From Acidobacteriota bacterium (GTDB lineage Bacteria > Acidobacteriota > Terriglobia > Terriglobales > Acidobacteriaceae), in assembly GCA_018268775.1 (NCBI GenBank), contig JAFDVV010000077.1:1-40452 (forward strand): a DNA stretch of 40,452 nt, given 5' to 3'. The notes under the pieces are model-generated. The model was not told where the DNA came from and ran no database searches. It was given only the letters and a program-made list of their open reading frames with translations. This document shows, one piece after another, positions 8,567 to 18,050 of this stretch. Made by a program: the position numbers and the translations under genes. The number at the start of each line of letters is the position of its first letter. Position 1 is the first letter of the stretch.

Positions 8567-10159
8567 TTACCGTGCTCCTTTCGTCGCTGAAGATGTGGTC
8601 GTCATGTCTGTGTGGTCGGAGTGTGAGGATGCGGCCTCGAAGTTTACCGTAGTGCCCTGAGAATGATTGACGGTCTCTGCGATGCGGGTTCCGGCGGTGT
8701 TGATGGCTTTCATGAAGATCGGCGACGCGATGCCCATGAAGAGGAAGAGAGCGACGAGGGGCCAGAGGGCCAGATGTTCGCGGGCGCTGAGGTCTGGCGC
8801 GGTGATGGACTCAGAGCGTGGCCCGAGCTCGCCGTAGAAGACCTTCTGGATCATCCAGAGCATATAGGAGGCGGTGAGGATGACTCCGGTTGTGGCGAGG
8901 GTGGTCCAACCGATGTGGTGGGCGATGGCGGACTGCATGGTGCCGGAGAAGACCAGGAACTCGCCGACGAAGCCGTTGAGCATGGGAAGGCCGGTGACGG
9001 AGAGCGCGGTGAGGACGAACATCGTCACGACCCAGGGGAGGTTTGCGGCCAGCCCACCGTACTCACGCATGTCGTAGGTACGGTAGCGTTCGTAGAGCAG
9101 GCCGAGGAGCATGAAGAGGGCGGAGCCGCCGATACCCTCGTTGAGCGCCTGATAGATGCCGCCGTCGATCCCGGAGACGGTGAATGCAAAGATGCCGAGG
9201 ATAACGACGGAGACGTGGCCGAGGGTCCCGAAGGCGGCGAGGCGCTTGAGGTCCTTCTGGACGAGGGCAAGAAGTGCTCCGTAGACGATGCCGATGGCCC
9301 CGAGCGCGAGCATGAGTGGTGCGATACGGTGCGACTGGCCGGGGAAGATTCCGAAGGAGAAGCGCAGGATGGAGTAGAGTCCGAGCTTTCCGGCGATGAC
9401 CATGACGGCTGCGGTGGGGGCTTCGGAGACAGCGTCGGCGAGCCAGCCGTGCAGCGGGAAGACAGGAACTTTGACGGCGAAGGCCGCCAGGAACGCCAGC
9501 GATGCCAGCCAGAGCGCAGCGGTATTGCCCGAGATACCGTGCGTGGCGGCGAGTGCGGCGAGCTGCGGGTAGTCGAAGGTGCCGGTGCGCGTGTAGAGCC
9601 AGAGCATCGCAACGAGCAGCATTGCCGATGGGATAAATGTGTAGAGGAAGAACTTGATGGCGGCGCGGCGGCGGTTTTCAGTGCGGCCGAAGGTGGCGAT
9701 CAAGAGCGCCATGGGGACGAGGGAGAGCTCCCAGAAGGCGTAGTAGAGGAAGAGGTCGAGCGAGACGAAGATCCCGAGCATCGCGACCTGCTGGAGAAGG
9801 AAGAGGACGTAGAAGAGGCGGCGGCGGGAGTCGATCGCGCGCCACGAGATGAGGACGCCGAGCGGGGCGAGGAGGCCGGTGAGGACGACGAACCACATCG
9901 AGAGGCCGTCGACGCCTACGTGGTAGCGGATGGCGGGGGAGGTGATCCAGGGGAGGTTCTGCTCAAACTGGAAGGCCGTCGCGGCAGCGGTGTGGTCGAA
10001 GTGGAAGGGCAGATGGAGTGTGAAGAGGAACGTCAGCAGAGTGACGGCGAGCGCTCCCCACTGCTGGAGCTTGTCGCGGTCGGGCAGCAGGGTGAGGACG
10101 ATGGCCCCGGCCAGCGGGGTGAAGGTGATGATCGTCAGGATGTTGTGGTCGATGTTCAT
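8567..10159 (-). CDS. nuoM: NADH-quinone oxidoreductase subunit M
   Basis: 530 residues, largely hydrophobic, an antiporter-like proton-channel subunit of complex I. The fifth-helix region contains the conserved glutamate context [16 protein letters not shown], and the [13 protein letters not shown] and [14 protein letters not shown] motifs identify NuoM. A soluble, Thr/Ser-rich tail of about 30 residues ends it. It is separated from nuoL by about 49 bases that hold a dispersed repeat, and is followed directly by nuoN. The complementary strand holds a long open frame caused by codon bias, which is not a gene. Confidence 0.96.
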   Translation of the reverse strand: MNIDHNILTIITFTPLAGAIVLTLLPDRDKLQQWGALAVTLLTFLFTLHLPFHFDHTAAATAFQFEQNLPWITSPAIRYHVGVDGLSMWFVVLTGLLAPLGVLISWRAIDSRRRLFYVLFLLQQVAMLGIFVSLDLFLYYAFWELSLVPMALLIATFGRTENRRRAAIKFFLYTFIPSAMLLVAMLWLYTRTGTFDYPQLAALAATHGISGNTAALWLASLAFLAAFAVKVPVFPLHGWLADAVSEAPTAAVMVIAGKLGLYSILRFSFGIFPGQSHRIAPLMLALGAIGIVYGALLALVQKDLKRLAAFGTLGHVSVVILGIFAFTVSGIDGGIYQALNEGIGGSALFMLLGLLYERYRTYDMREYGGLAANLPWVVTMFVLTALSVTGLPMLNGFVGEFLVFSGTMQSAIAHHIGWTTLATTGVILTASYMLWMIQKVFYGELGPRSESITAPDLSAREHLALWPLVALFLFMGIASPIFMKAINTAGTRIAETVNHSQGTTVNFEAASSHSDHTDMTTTSSATKGAR

Positions 10160-10175
10160 CAGTACCCTTTATTGC

Positions 10176-10204
10176 AAAAAGCAGATCCCTGCGGGATGAC
10201 AACA
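10176..10204 (+). repeat. Dispersed repeat, copy A (short form)
   Basis: Reads CAGATCCCTGCGGGATGACA at its core; the reverse strand is the GTCATCCCGCAGGGATCTG form of a short dispersed repeat. It fills the nuoL-nuoM gap. The inner CCCTGCGGG is an imperfect hairpin. Confidence 0.7.
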
Positions 10205-10208
10205 AAAA

Positions 10209-12188
10209 TTAGCGCAGCCAGATGGAGCGGCCAAAGATCATGACAGCAATGACGGCGGCGGCACCAAGTGCGAGCCAACCGGCGTAGGAACGGATGTTTC
10301 CAGACTGAATCTTGCGCGCAAGTGTGCCCAGTCCGCGGGCGGAGGCGCCTGCGGCGTAGCCTGAGCCGTTGACGACTCCACCGTCGAAGAGCGTGCCGAG
10401 GATGAGGCGCGAGAACATGAGCAGCGGTGTGACGATGAGCGCCTGGTAGATCTCGTCGATATAGAACTTGTTCTCGACGATGCGGTAGAGGGCGGGGAAC
10501 TTGGCAGCGTAACTGGCTGCGGTGAGCGGTTTCTTGCAGTAGAGGACGTAGGCGATGAAGAAGCCGAGCAGAGCTACGAGGACGGAGACGGCGGCGAGAC
10601 CGAGCTCGAGGCCGTGGCTGGCTGTCTCGGCGGCCGCGGTGCCGTTGGAAAAGACGGGCGCGAGGAACTCGCCGATCTCGTCGTGACCGCCCATGACAGC
10701 GGGGACGCCGACCCAGCCTCCGATGATGGAGAGCAGGGCGAGAACCGTGAGTGGAAGCGTCATGACCAATGGGGACTCGTGGACGCCGTGGCCGTCATGG
10801 CCCTGACCGGGATCGTGTGCGTGCTCTCCGGCGTGTTGCTCGTCGAAGCGGGACTCACCGAAGAAGGTCTTGAACCAGAGCCGGAACATGTAGAAGGAGG
10901 TCATGCCGGCGGTGATGAGGCCGACCAGCCAAAGGAGCTTGCTGGTCTGAAACGCATGGAAGAGTATCTCGTCTTTTGAGAAGAATCCGGCCAGCGGAGG
11001 GATTCCGGCGATGGCGAAGACGCCCATCGTCATGGTCCAGAAGGTGACGGGGATGCGCTTACGGAGGCCGCCCATGAGGCGCATGTCCTGTTCGCCGGAG
11101 AGGGCATGGATGACGGAGCCGGCGGCGAGGAAGAGCAGCGCCTTGAAGAAGGCGTGCGTGAGAAGGTGGAAGATGCCGGCGGTGTAGGCTCCGACTCCGC
11201 AGGCCAGAAACATGTAGCCGAGTTGCGAGACGGTGGAGTAGGCGAGGACGCGCTTGATGTCGTGCTGCACCATGCCGATACATGCTGCGAAGAGGGCGGT
11301 GGCGGCTCCAATGACGGCGACAACGCCCAGGGCATAGGGGGAGCGGTCGAAGATGGTGTGAGTGCGGGCGACCATGTAGATGCCCGCAGTGACCATGGTC
11401 GCAGCGTGAATCAGAGCAGAGACAGGGGTGGGGCCTTCCATCGCGTCGGGGAGCCAGACGTAGAGAGGGATTTGGGCAGATTTGCCTGTGGCTCCTACGA
11501 CGAGGAGCAAAGCGATAGCGGTGAGGAAGCCTCCCTGCCAATCGGGGTGCTGCTGGATGGAGGAGAAGACGGTGCTGAAGTCGAGCGAGCCGAAGTGTGC
11601 GATGAGCAGGAACATCGCGAGGAGGAAGCCGAAGTCACCGATGCGGTTGACGATGAAGGCCTTCTTGCCTGCGTTGGCGGCGGAGTCCTTCTTGAAGTAG
11701 AAGCCGATGAGCAGGTACGAGGCGAGACCGACGCCCTCCCATCCGACGAAGAGAAGCAGGAAGTTCGCCGAGAGAACCAGAACCAGCATGAAGAACATGA
11801 AGAGGTTCAGGTAGGCGAAGAAGCGCCAGTAGCCCTCTTCGTGAGCCATGTAGCCGACCGAGTAGAGGTGGATGAGGAAGCCGACGCAGGTGACGACGCC
11901 CAGCATGATGAGCGTGAGGTGGTCGACGGTGAAGGTGAAGTCGGCGTGGAAGCCGGAGATCTGGATCCAGTTGTTGCCGAAGAGGGTGATGGTGGAGTGG
12001 ATGGACTCGGGCGCGTCTGCAGCCTTCATCGTGAACCAGAGCCATACCCAGAGGCAGGCTGAGGCGAAGGTGGGGATGAGGGCCACGGCGGAGACGAGCT
12101 GGCGCGGCATGCGGCGGCCCAGGGTTCCGTTGATGAGGAATCCGGCGAAAGGAAGCAGCGGAATCAGCCAGAGGTAGGAAGCGGGCAT
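10209..12188 (-). CDS. nuoL: NADH-quinone oxidoreductase subunit L
   Basis: About 659 residues from ATG 12188, the largest antiporter-like proton-pumping subunit of complex I. The N-terminus (PASYLWLIPLLPFAGFLINGTLG), the LLLFVGWEGVGLASYLLIGF segment and the PDAMEGPTPVSALIHAATMV motif are diagnostic. A C-terminal lateral-helix region follows the antiporter core. The open frame extends upstream to 12380, but that part is a Ser/Pro/Arg-rich shadow of nuoK, so ATG 12188 is preferred. A His/Asp-rich loop (around EQHAGEHAHDPGQGHDGHG) lies between late membrane segments; similar loops occur in many NuoL proteins. Confidence 0.96.
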   Translation of the reverse strand: MPASYLWLIPLLPFAGFLINGTLGRRMPRQLVSAVALIPTFASACLWVWLWFTMKAADAPESIHSTITLFGNNWIQISGFHADFTFTVDHLTLIMLGVVTCVGFLIHLYSVGYMAHEEGYWRFFAYLNLFMFFMLVLVLSANFLLLFVGWEGVGLASYLLIGFYFKKDSAANAGKKAFIVNRIGDFGFLLAMFLLIAHFGSLDFSTVFSSIQQHPDWQGGFLTAIALLLVVGATGKSAQIPLYVWLPDAMEGPTPVSALIHAATMVTAGIYMVARTHTIFDRSPYALGVVAVIGAATALFAACIGMVQHDIKRVLAYSTVSQLGYMFLACGVGAYTAGIFHLLTHAFFKALLFLAAGSVIHALSGEQDMRLMGGLRKRIPVTFWTMTMGVFAIAGIPPLAGFFSKDEILFHAFQTSKLLWLVGLITAGMTSFYMFRLWFKTFFGESRFDEQHAGEHAHDPGQGHDGHGVHESPLVMTLPLTVLALLSIIGGWVGVPAVMGGHDEIGEFLAPVFSNGTAAAETASHGLELGLAAVSVLVALLGFFIAYVLYCKKPLTAASYAAKFPALYRIVENKFYIDEIYQALIVTPLLMFSRLILGTLFDGGVVNGSGYAAGASARGLGTLARKIQSGNIRSYAGWLALGAAAVIAVMIFGRSIWLR

Positions 12189-12213
12189 CTCGAGTCTCGT
12201 GTCCTTTGAGTCC

Positions 12214-12525
12214 TTAGTTCTTGAGCAGGTTGATCTGGTCGACGTTGAGGGTCTGGCGGGTGCGAAAGATGGCGATGATGATGGCCAAACCAACGGCCGC
12301 CTCGGCTGCGGCGACGACCATGACGAAGAAGACGAAGATCTGTCCTGTGATCTGGTGCCACATATGCGCAAAGGCAACAAAGGTGAGATTGACGGCGTTG
12401 AGCATCAGCTCAATCGACATAAAGATGGTGATGATGTTGCGCTTGATCAGGAAGCTGGCGACACCGATGGAGAAGAGCACGGCGGCGAGAACCAGGTAGG
12501 CAGAGATGGGAACGGTCGCGGACAT
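12214..12525 (-). CDS. nuoK: NADH-quinone oxidoreductase subunit K
   Basis: 103 residues with three hydrophobic helices; the MrpC-like membrane subunit of complex I. The conserved [16 protein letters not shown] segment, with its buried glutamate, and the later [17 protein letters not shown] segment identify it. It starts five bases after the nuoJ stop and ends 25 bases before nuoL, in the standard J-K-L order. Confidence 0.96.
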   Translation of the reverse strand: MSATVPISAYLVLAAVLFSIGVASFLIKRNIITIFMSIELMLNAVNLTFVAFAHMWHQITGQIFVFFVMVVAAAEAAVGLAIIIAIFRTRQTLNVDQINLLKN

Positions 12526-12530
12526 CGTGG

Positions 12531-13037
12531 CTACTGCTCCTTTCGCGCGAGCACGACGGCTCCGAGGATGGCGACGAGAATGAGGATGCTGGTGACCTCG
12601 AAGGGAAGCAGGAGGTCCTTGAAGAGCACCTGGGAGATCTCGGCGATGTTGTTGACGGCATGGGTGAGATGGCTGGTCAGGTCAGTCGAGCCGAAGGCCT
12701 TGCCGTTGGTGAGGAAGACGAAGCTGAGCAGGCAGAAGATGGCGGCTGCACCCGGGAACCCGGCGATGTAGGCGGCACGGCTGCCGTGGGTGCGCTCTTC
12801 TTCGCCCGCGTTCAGAAGCATGACGACGAAGACGAACAGCACCATAATGGCGCCGGAGTAGACGATGACCTGGGCGGCGGCGAGGAACTCGGCCCCTAGC
12901 GACCAGTAGAGGACGGCCAGCGACATCATGACGACGACCAGCGAGAGCGCCGAGTTGATGGGGTGGCGCTGCAGCAGGAAGTTGACGGCTCCGGCGACGG
13001 CGAGCAGGCCAAAGATGATGAAAAGTGCCAGTTGCAT
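12531..13037 (-). CDS. nuoJ: NADH-quinone oxidoreductase subunit J
   Basis: 168 residues, five hydrophobic segments; membrane subunit of complex I containing the hinge helix next to NuoA/NuoK. The motif [23 protein letters not shown] is the NuoJ hallmark, with the pi-bulge region around VYSGAIMV. It normally follows nuoI; here it follows nuoH after a 173-base gap that holds no reading frame for NuoI. Confidence 0.95.
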   Translation of the reverse strand: MQLALFIIFGLLAVAGAVNFLLQRHPINSALSLVVVMMSLAVLYWSLGAEFLAAAQVIVYSGAIMVLFVFVVMLLNAGEEERTHGSRAAYIAGFPGAAAIFCLLSFVFLTNGKAFGSTDLTSHLTHAVNNIAEISQVLFKDLLLPFEVTSILILVAILGAVVLARKEQ

Positions 13038-13154
13038 GATGCTCCGCGGATTCCTTCTTCAGTGAATCGCTTGAATCATTTGAGTTTTCGGGCTACCTGT
13101 TGATTGTAAAGCAGCTTTGCCCGTGGTTCTTTAAGGCTGCTTCGATTGCAAACC

Positions 13155-13196
13155 GCAGATCCTTCGACTTCGGCTTCGCCTCCGCTCAGGATGACA
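13155..13196 (+). repeat. Dispersed repeat, copy B
   Basis: Starts CGCAGATCCTTCGACTTCGG and ends CCGCTCAGGATGACAC; the reverse strand begins GTGTCATCCTGAGCGGAGGC. It lies in the 173-base nuoH-nuoJ gap, where nuoI would be expected. The rest of the gap (13038-13154) shows no gene or clear hairpin. Confidence 0.75.
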
Positions 13197-13210
13197 CTAC
13201 TTTTTCTAAC

Positions 13211-14272
13211 TTACCCCTTGAGTGCAAGAACGAGACTGGTGGCGATGATGTTAAGAATGGCGACGGGAAGTAGGAACTTCCAGCCGAACGACATCAACTG
13301 GTCGTAGCGGAAGCGTGGCAGCGTAGCGCGCACCCAGATATAGAGCAGCAAAAAGGCAAAGACCTTGGCAACAAACCAGAGCACCGGGAAGATTGCCGAG
13401 AGGATCGGGCCGCCGAAGTCCGCCGGAAGCAGGTTTCCCAGCGGGCTCGATGGGCCGCCGAAGAAGAGCAGCGTGGCGACGCAGGCGACGGTGATCATGT
13501 TGGCGTACTCGGCCATGAAGAACATGGCGAACTTCATCGAGGAGTACTCGGTGTGGTAGCCGGCAACAAGCTCGGATTCGGCCTCGGGGAGGTCGAAGGG
13601 GGCGCGGTTGGTCTCGGCGTAAGCGGCCATCAGGTAGATGAAGAAGGCGACGATCTGAAAGCCGCCGAAGATGTTCCACGAGAGCAGGCCGTGGGTGGAC
13701 TGGGTAGCGACAATATCGCGCAGGCGCAGCGATCCGGAGCGGAGGACGACTCCGACCAGCGAGAGGCCGAGGGCCAGCTCGTAGCTGATGACCTGCGAGG
13801 TGGCACGGAGGGAACCGAGCAGAGCGAACTTGTTGTTCGACGACCAGCCGGAGAGGGCGATGCCGTAGACGCCGATCGACGTGATGCCGAGGATGACCAG
13901 CAGGCCTATGTTAATGTCGGAGATGGCGAACATGTCGACCCCGTCGATATGTTTGACGGCCCCGAAGGGAACGACGGCGATCGAGACCAGGGCGCAGGTG
14001 AGGGCAACGATGGGAGCAATGATGAAAAGCGGTCGCTCCGAGGCCATTGGCATCAGGTCTTCCTTGAGGAATAGTTTGATGCCGTCGGCGAGAGGCTGAA
14101 GCAGGCCAAAGGGTCCGACGCGCGACGGTCCCCAGCGGTTCTGCATGCGGCCGAGCACCTTTCGCTCGAGCAGAACGGTGTAGGCGACGGCCGTCAGTGT
14201 GATGACAAGCACGACGACGATCTTGAGGATCGACAGCAGCACGAATGTCTGAAAGTCGGTGAGGTGGCTCAC
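13211..14272 (-). CDS. nuoH: NADH-quinone oxidoreductase subunit H
   Basis: 353 residues, eight or so membrane helices; complex I subunit that forms much of the quinone chamber where the membrane arm meets the peripheral arm. The family motifs GPSRVGPFGLLQPLADGIKL near the N-terminus and RAPFDLPEAESELVAGYHTEY in the middle are intact, including the acidic residues of the E-channel. The start codon is GTG at 14272, with an AGGAGT sequence unusually far (about 14 bases) upstream. It is 28 bases after nuoG. Confidence 0.96.
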   Translation of the reverse strand: MSHLTDFQTFVLLSILKIVVVLVITLTAVAYTVLLERKVLGRMQNRWGPSRVGPFGLLQPLADGIKLFLKEDLMPMASERPLFIIAPIVALTCALVSIAVVPFGAVKHIDGVDMFAISDINIGLLVILGITSIGVYGIALSGWSSNNKFALLGSLRATSQVISYELALGLSLVGVVLRSGSLRLRDIVATQSTHGLLSWNIFGGFQIVAFFIYLMAAYAETNRAPFDLPEAESELVAGYHTEYSSMKFAMFFMAEYANMITVACVATLLFFGGPSSPLGNLLPADFGGPILSAIFPVLWFVAKVFAFLLLYIWVRATLPRFRYDQLMSFGWKFLLPVAILNIIATSLVLALKG

Positions 14273-14300
14273 GGTTTTTGGTCTTACTCCTGTGTCAGTT

Positions 14301-16724
14301 TCATTCGGCTGCGGTATGGATCTGGATCAGCGGCTCGTTGGCCTGGTAGCGCTGAACTTCGTTGAGTGCGGGCGAGAAGCGACCCAGGGTTCCTGATGTG
14401 AACAGGGTGTCGCCGGAGGGAAGCACGAGATCGCGGCGGGAGCGAGAAGCAGATTCCTCCGCTGCGCTGCGGAATGACAAAGCGTTTGGTTCAAGGTGCT
14501 GGTCGTTGCCGCTAATGAGTTGCAGGCGGAGAAGGTTGTAGCCGGGGACGAGACGCTGAATCTCATCGAGGATGGCGAAGGGATCGAAGGGTGAGAGCTT
14601 CGGCTCGAGGTTGTTGGCTGTGAGCCAGACGGCGTGACGGTCGGCCTCGCCAGCCTGCGCGCCGCGACTTTGGCCCATGTCTCCAAGGGTTCCAGCCGCG
14701 CGGACACCTGGCGTGCTCTTGCCGAAGGGAACGAGGGATTTGATGTCGGCGCCCATCTTGTCGGCGACCCGAACGATCATCTCGAAATCCGTGCGGACAC
14801 CGGCGCGGTCGCCTGCCTTCTGGACGAGTTGGAGGTCGCCGTAGCTGTTAGTGACCGAGCCTGCCTTCTCGTAGAGGTTCGCGGCAGGGAGAATGACATC
14901 GGCAAGCTGCGCGGTCTCGGTCATGAACATCTCGTGAACAACAACGAAGGTGTCCTTGAGTGCTGCGGGATCGATGTTGTAGCGCGAGGTGGGGTTGGAG
15001 TTGACGACGTAGAGGGCAGAGAGTTCGCCACGGCTTGCCGCCTCGAATATCTGGAGCATGTCGAGGCCTGGCGTGGTGGGAGCGTTCTGCTCGGCGTAGG
15101 GGCCGGGGTTGGTGACCGGGACGTACCCCGGAAGCATGTCGGGGAGCAGGCCCATATCCGCTGCGCCGCGCGAGTTGACATAGTCCGAGAGCAGGGCGAA
15201 CTTTGCGCTGGGAATGGTGAGGCCGAATTCGATCAGGCGCTTGAGGTCAGCGCCGCGAAGCTCGGAGCCGATGAGGATGAGAAGATTCTCTTCGGCCTTG
15301 ACGGCGTCTCGGAAGCTGTTGAGAGCATTGCTGTCGGTAGCGGCTGAGGAGGCAGATGCCGCGTCCCCTGCGAGGTAGGCGGCGAGAGCGCCGTAGCCGT
15401 AGGGGGCCAACTGGAGGAAGGCCTTCGCCTGCCTACGAAGCTTGATCTCCTCGGTATTCGCGACATAGAGGCGCGCCTTGTTGAGGCGAACGTCGGTGCG
15501 GAGGTTCCACGCGGTACCGGGGGCTTGGTTGGTGGGGTCGCCGCCAACGATGAGGACGGCGGGGTAGCTCTGAGTGTCGCGCAACGAGGCGGTGCGGCCC
15601 TTCTGGCCGGAGAGCGCCTGGGCGAAGGTGACGTAGTCGGCGGTGCGGTGGTGGTCGATGTTGTTGGTGCCGAGTACAGTGCGGGCGAACTTCTGGAGGA
15701 GGTAGGCCTCTTCGTTGGTGAGGCGGTTGCCGCCGATGACGCCGATGGACTTGCCGCCTTTGGCATCGCGCAGCTCACGGAGCTTTTTGCCTGTGTGATG
15801 GAAGGCCTCTTCCCAGGAGACTTCTTTGAGCGAGGCGTCGGCCTGACGGACGAGGGGCGATGTAATGCGCTCGGGGGAGTTGGCGAAGTCGAAGGCGTAG
15901 CGGCCCTTGTTGCAGAGGAAGTCGCCGTTGATGCCGGACTTGTCGCGATTGTCTCCGCGAACGATCTCTGCTCCGTCAGAAGTGGAGCGTACGCCGAGGG
16001 TGGTCTTGCAGCCGTCGCCGCAGTGGGTGCAGACGGTGGCGACGTGGTTCATCTCCCAGGGGCGGGTCTTGTAGCGGTAGGCACCGGATGTCAACGCGCC
16101 GACCGGGCAGGCATCGATGCACATGCCGCACTGCTCGCAGTCGAGGTGGGCGAGGTGGTCGGGCGACTGCTGCGCGGGGATGTTGGGCGCGATGACGGCG
16201 GAAGACCCGCGGTTCTGAATGCCCAGCGCGAAGACGTCCATGCCCTCACCGCACATGCGGACGCAGCGGTAGCAGAGGATGCAGCGCGGGCGATCGAAGT
16301 AGACGACCGGGGACCACTTCTGCTCTTCGCGGTGGTTCTTGGGCTCGGCGTAGAAGCTGTCGGCCGCGCCATACTTGAAGGTCATGTCCTGCAGCTCGCA
16401 CTCGCCGCCAGCGTCGCAGACGGGGCAGTCGAGGGGGTGGTTGCCGAGCAGGAGCTGAATGGTCGCCTTGCGGGCCTGCGCGATCTCAGGGGATTCGGTG
16501 GTGAAGACTTGTCCCTCGGCGACCGTGGTGGTGCAGGCGGTTTGCAGCTTGGGGACCTTCTCCTGGCGGACGACACACATGCGGCAGGCGGCCTGCAAAG
16601 AGAGTCCGGGATAGTAGCAGAAGGCGGGGATCTCGATACCAGCGGCCTTGCAGGCGTCGATGAGCAGCGTGCCCGCCGGGGCGGTGAGTTGTTTGCCGTC
16701 TACTGTGAACTTTACGTCTGGCAT
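14301..16724 (-). CDS. nuoG: NADH-quinone oxidoreductase subunit G (Fe-S / molybdopterin-fold subunit)
   Basis: 807 residues; carries most Fe-S clusters of the electron-input arm of complex I. Visible ligands: Cys36, 47, 50 and 64 for the 2Fe-2S cluster; His96 with Cys100, 103 and 109; two further CxxCxxC sets at 148-158 and 196-206; and the extra N7-type set Cys232, 235, 239 and 271. Then comes a molybdopterin-oxidoreductase-like domain without its own catalytic role. Residues about 749-760 (SFRSAAEESAS) are encoded by a copy of the dispersed repeat at 14445-14480, in a low-conservation part near the C-terminus. It directly abuts nuoF (TAA then ATG). Confidence 0.95.
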   Translation of the reverse strand: MPDVKFTVDGKQLTAPAGTLLIDACKAAGIEIPAFCYYPGLSLQAACRMCVVRQEKVPKLQTACTTTVAEGQVFTTESPEIAQARKATIQLLLGNHPLDCPVCDAGGECELQDMTFKYGAADSFYAEPKNHREEQKWSPVVYFDRPRCILCYRCVRMCGEGMDVFALGIQNRGSSAVIAPNIPAQQSPDHLAHLDCEQCGMCIDACPVGALTSGAYRYKTRPWEMNHVATVCTHCGDGCKTTLGVRSTSDGAEIVRGDNRDKSGINGDFLCNKGRYAFDFANSPERITSPLVRQADASLKEVSWEEAFHHTGKKLRELRDAKGGKSIGVIGGNRLTNEEAYLLQKFARTVLGTNNIDHHRTADYVTFAQALSGQKGRTASLRDTQSYPAVLIVGGDPTNQAPGTAWNLRTDVRLNKARLYVANTEEIKLRRQAKAFLQLAPYGYGALAAYLAGDAASASSAATDSNALNSFRDAVKAEENLLILIGSELRGADLKRLIEFGLTIPSAKFALLSDYVNSRGAADMGLLPDMLPGYVPVTNPGPYAEQNAPTTPGLDMLQIFEAASRGELSALYVVNSNPTSRYNIDPAALKDTFVVVHEMFMTETAQLADVILPAANLYEKAGSVTNSYGDLQLVQKAGDRAGVRTDFEMIVRVADKMGADIKSLVPFGKSTPGVRAAGTLGDMGQSRGAQAGEADRHAVWLTANNLEPKLSPFDPFAILDEIQRLVPGYNLLRLQLISGNDQHLEPNALSFRSAAEESASRSRRDLVLPSGDTLFTSGTLGRFSPALNEVQRYQANEPLIQIHTAAE
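14445..14480 (+). repeat. Dispersed repeat, copy C (inside nuoG)
   Basis: Core AGATTCCTCCGCTGCGCTGC followed by GGAATGACAA. It differs from copy D (18591-18620) by one base over 30. It is in frame inside nuoG, where it encodes SFRSAAEESAS on the minus strand. Confidence 0.85.
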
Positions 16725-18050
16725 TTAGTGCGCTCCCACGAGCTGTTCGACCGTGATGATCGGGGTTCCGGCCTTTTGGCCTTCGATGTAGTCCTCGAAC
16801 TCTTTGCGGAACTTCTTGACGAAGCCGAGCGTCGGCATGGCGGCTGCGTCGCCGAGCGGGCAGAAGGTGCGGCCCAGCATGTTTTCGGCGAGGTATTGAA
16901 CGTTCGCAACGTCTTTTTTCGCGCCGCCGCCGTTGTAGACGCGGGTGAGGGTCTTCTTGATCCAGTCCGTGCCCTCGCGGCAGGGGATGCACCAGCCGCA
17001 GGACTCGTGCTGGTAGAAGGAGATGGTGCGCAGGGCGAACTCGACAATCGAAACGGTCTCGTCGAGCACGACGATGCCGCCGGAGCCAAGCATCGTGCCA
17101 GCTTTGCCCATCTGGTCGAAGTCGAGACCTACGTCGATCTCCTCGGGAAGAAGTACCGGACAGGAGCTACCGCCGGGGACGACGGCCTTGAGCTTCTTGC
17201 CGTCCTTGATGCCACCGGCTACGTCGTAGATGGCCTTCTTGAGGTTATAGCCCATGGGCAGCTCGTAGACGCCGGGGCGCTCGACGTGACCGGAGATGCC
17301 AAAGAGGCGGGTGCCGCCGTTGCGTTCGCTGCCGATCTTGGCGTAGGCCTCGCCTCCCATTAAAAGGATGTGCGGGGCGGAGGCGATGGTCTCGGCGTTG
17401 TTAATGACAGTGGGGCCGCCGTAGAGTCCGACGACGGCAGGGAACGGAGGCTTGATGCGGGGAACGCCGCGCTTGCCCTCGAGCGACTCCATGAGGGCGG
17501 ACTCTTCGCCAACCTCGTAGGCGCCTGCGCCGGTCTGGGTGACGATGTCGAAGTCGAGGCCAGAGCCGAAGATATTCTTGCCGAGGAAGCCCTTGGCGTA
17601 GGCCTCGGCGACGGCCTTCTCGACGATCTTGAGCAGGTAGCGATATTCGCCGCGCAGGTAGATGAAGCCCATCTTCGCGCCGATGGCGAGACCGGCGATC
17701 ATGGTGCCTTCAATGACGGAGTGAGGATCGTGCAGGAAGATGACGTGGTCTTTGCAGGTGCCTGGCTCGGACTCGTCGCCGTTGACGAGGACGTACTTGG
17801 GCTTCGCAGACTGCTTGGGAACAAAGGACCACTTCATGCCGGTGGGGAAGCCCGCGCCGCCGCGTCCGCGGAGACCGCTGGCCTTCATGGTGTCGATGAT
17901 CCAGGTTGCCATGTTTTCGCCCTGGTCAATTGCGTTTTGGACGGCTTTGTAGCCATCGAGCTCGAGGTACTTGTCGATGTCGGCTGCGCCCTGGCCGAAG
18001 CGCCGGGAGATGACCTTGACTTCATCGGGATGGGAGACGAGGGTAGGCAT
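16725..18050 (-). CDS. nuoF: NADH-quinone oxidoreductase subunit F (NADH- and FMN-binding)
   Basis: 441 residues; the NADH-oxidising subunit of complex I with FMN and the N3 4Fe-4S cluster. The Gly-rich NADH/FMN motif GRGGAGFPTG is at residues 62-71, a second conserved stretch is NGDESEPGTCKD at 90-101, and the cluster ligands are Cys351, 354 and 357 (ESCGWCIPCREG) plus Cys397. It lies between nuoE and nuoG with no spacer on either side. Confidence 0.97.
   Translation of the reverse strand: MPTLVSHPDEVKVISRRFGQGAADIDKYLELDGYKAVQNAIDQGENMATWIIDTMKASGLRGRGGAGFPTGMKWSFVPKQSAKPKYVLVNGDESEPGTCKDHVIFLHDPHSVIEGTMIAGLAIGAKMGFIYLRGEYRYLLKIVEKAVAEAYAKGFLGKNIFGSGLDFDIVTQTGAGAYEVGEESALMESLEGKRGVPRIKPPFPAVVGLYGGPTVINNAETIASAPHILLMGGEAYAKIGSERNGGTRLFGISGHVERPGVYELPMGYNLKKAIYDVAGGIKDGKKLKAVVPGGSSCPVLLPEEIDVGLDFDQMGKAGTMLGSGGIVVLDETVSIVEFALRTISFYQHESCGWCIPCREGTDWIKKTLTRVYNGGGAKKDVANVQYLAENMLGRTFCPLGDAAAMPTLGFVKKFRKEFEDYIEGQKAGTPIITVEQLVGAH

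Noticed and set aside
8663..10243. 526-codon open frame on the plus strand opposite nuoM
   Set aside because: Extremely Glu/Asp/Gly-rich translation with no domain; it is the antisense shadow of nuoM caused by GC-rich third positions.
11106..12062. 318-codon acidic plus-strand frame opposite nuoL
   Set aside because: Shadow of nuoL; no start signal and repetitive acidic composition.
15525..17363. 612-codon open frame on the plus strand opposite nuoG/nuoF
   Set aside because: Spans two well-supported minus-strand genes and shows no recognisable motif; antisense shadow.
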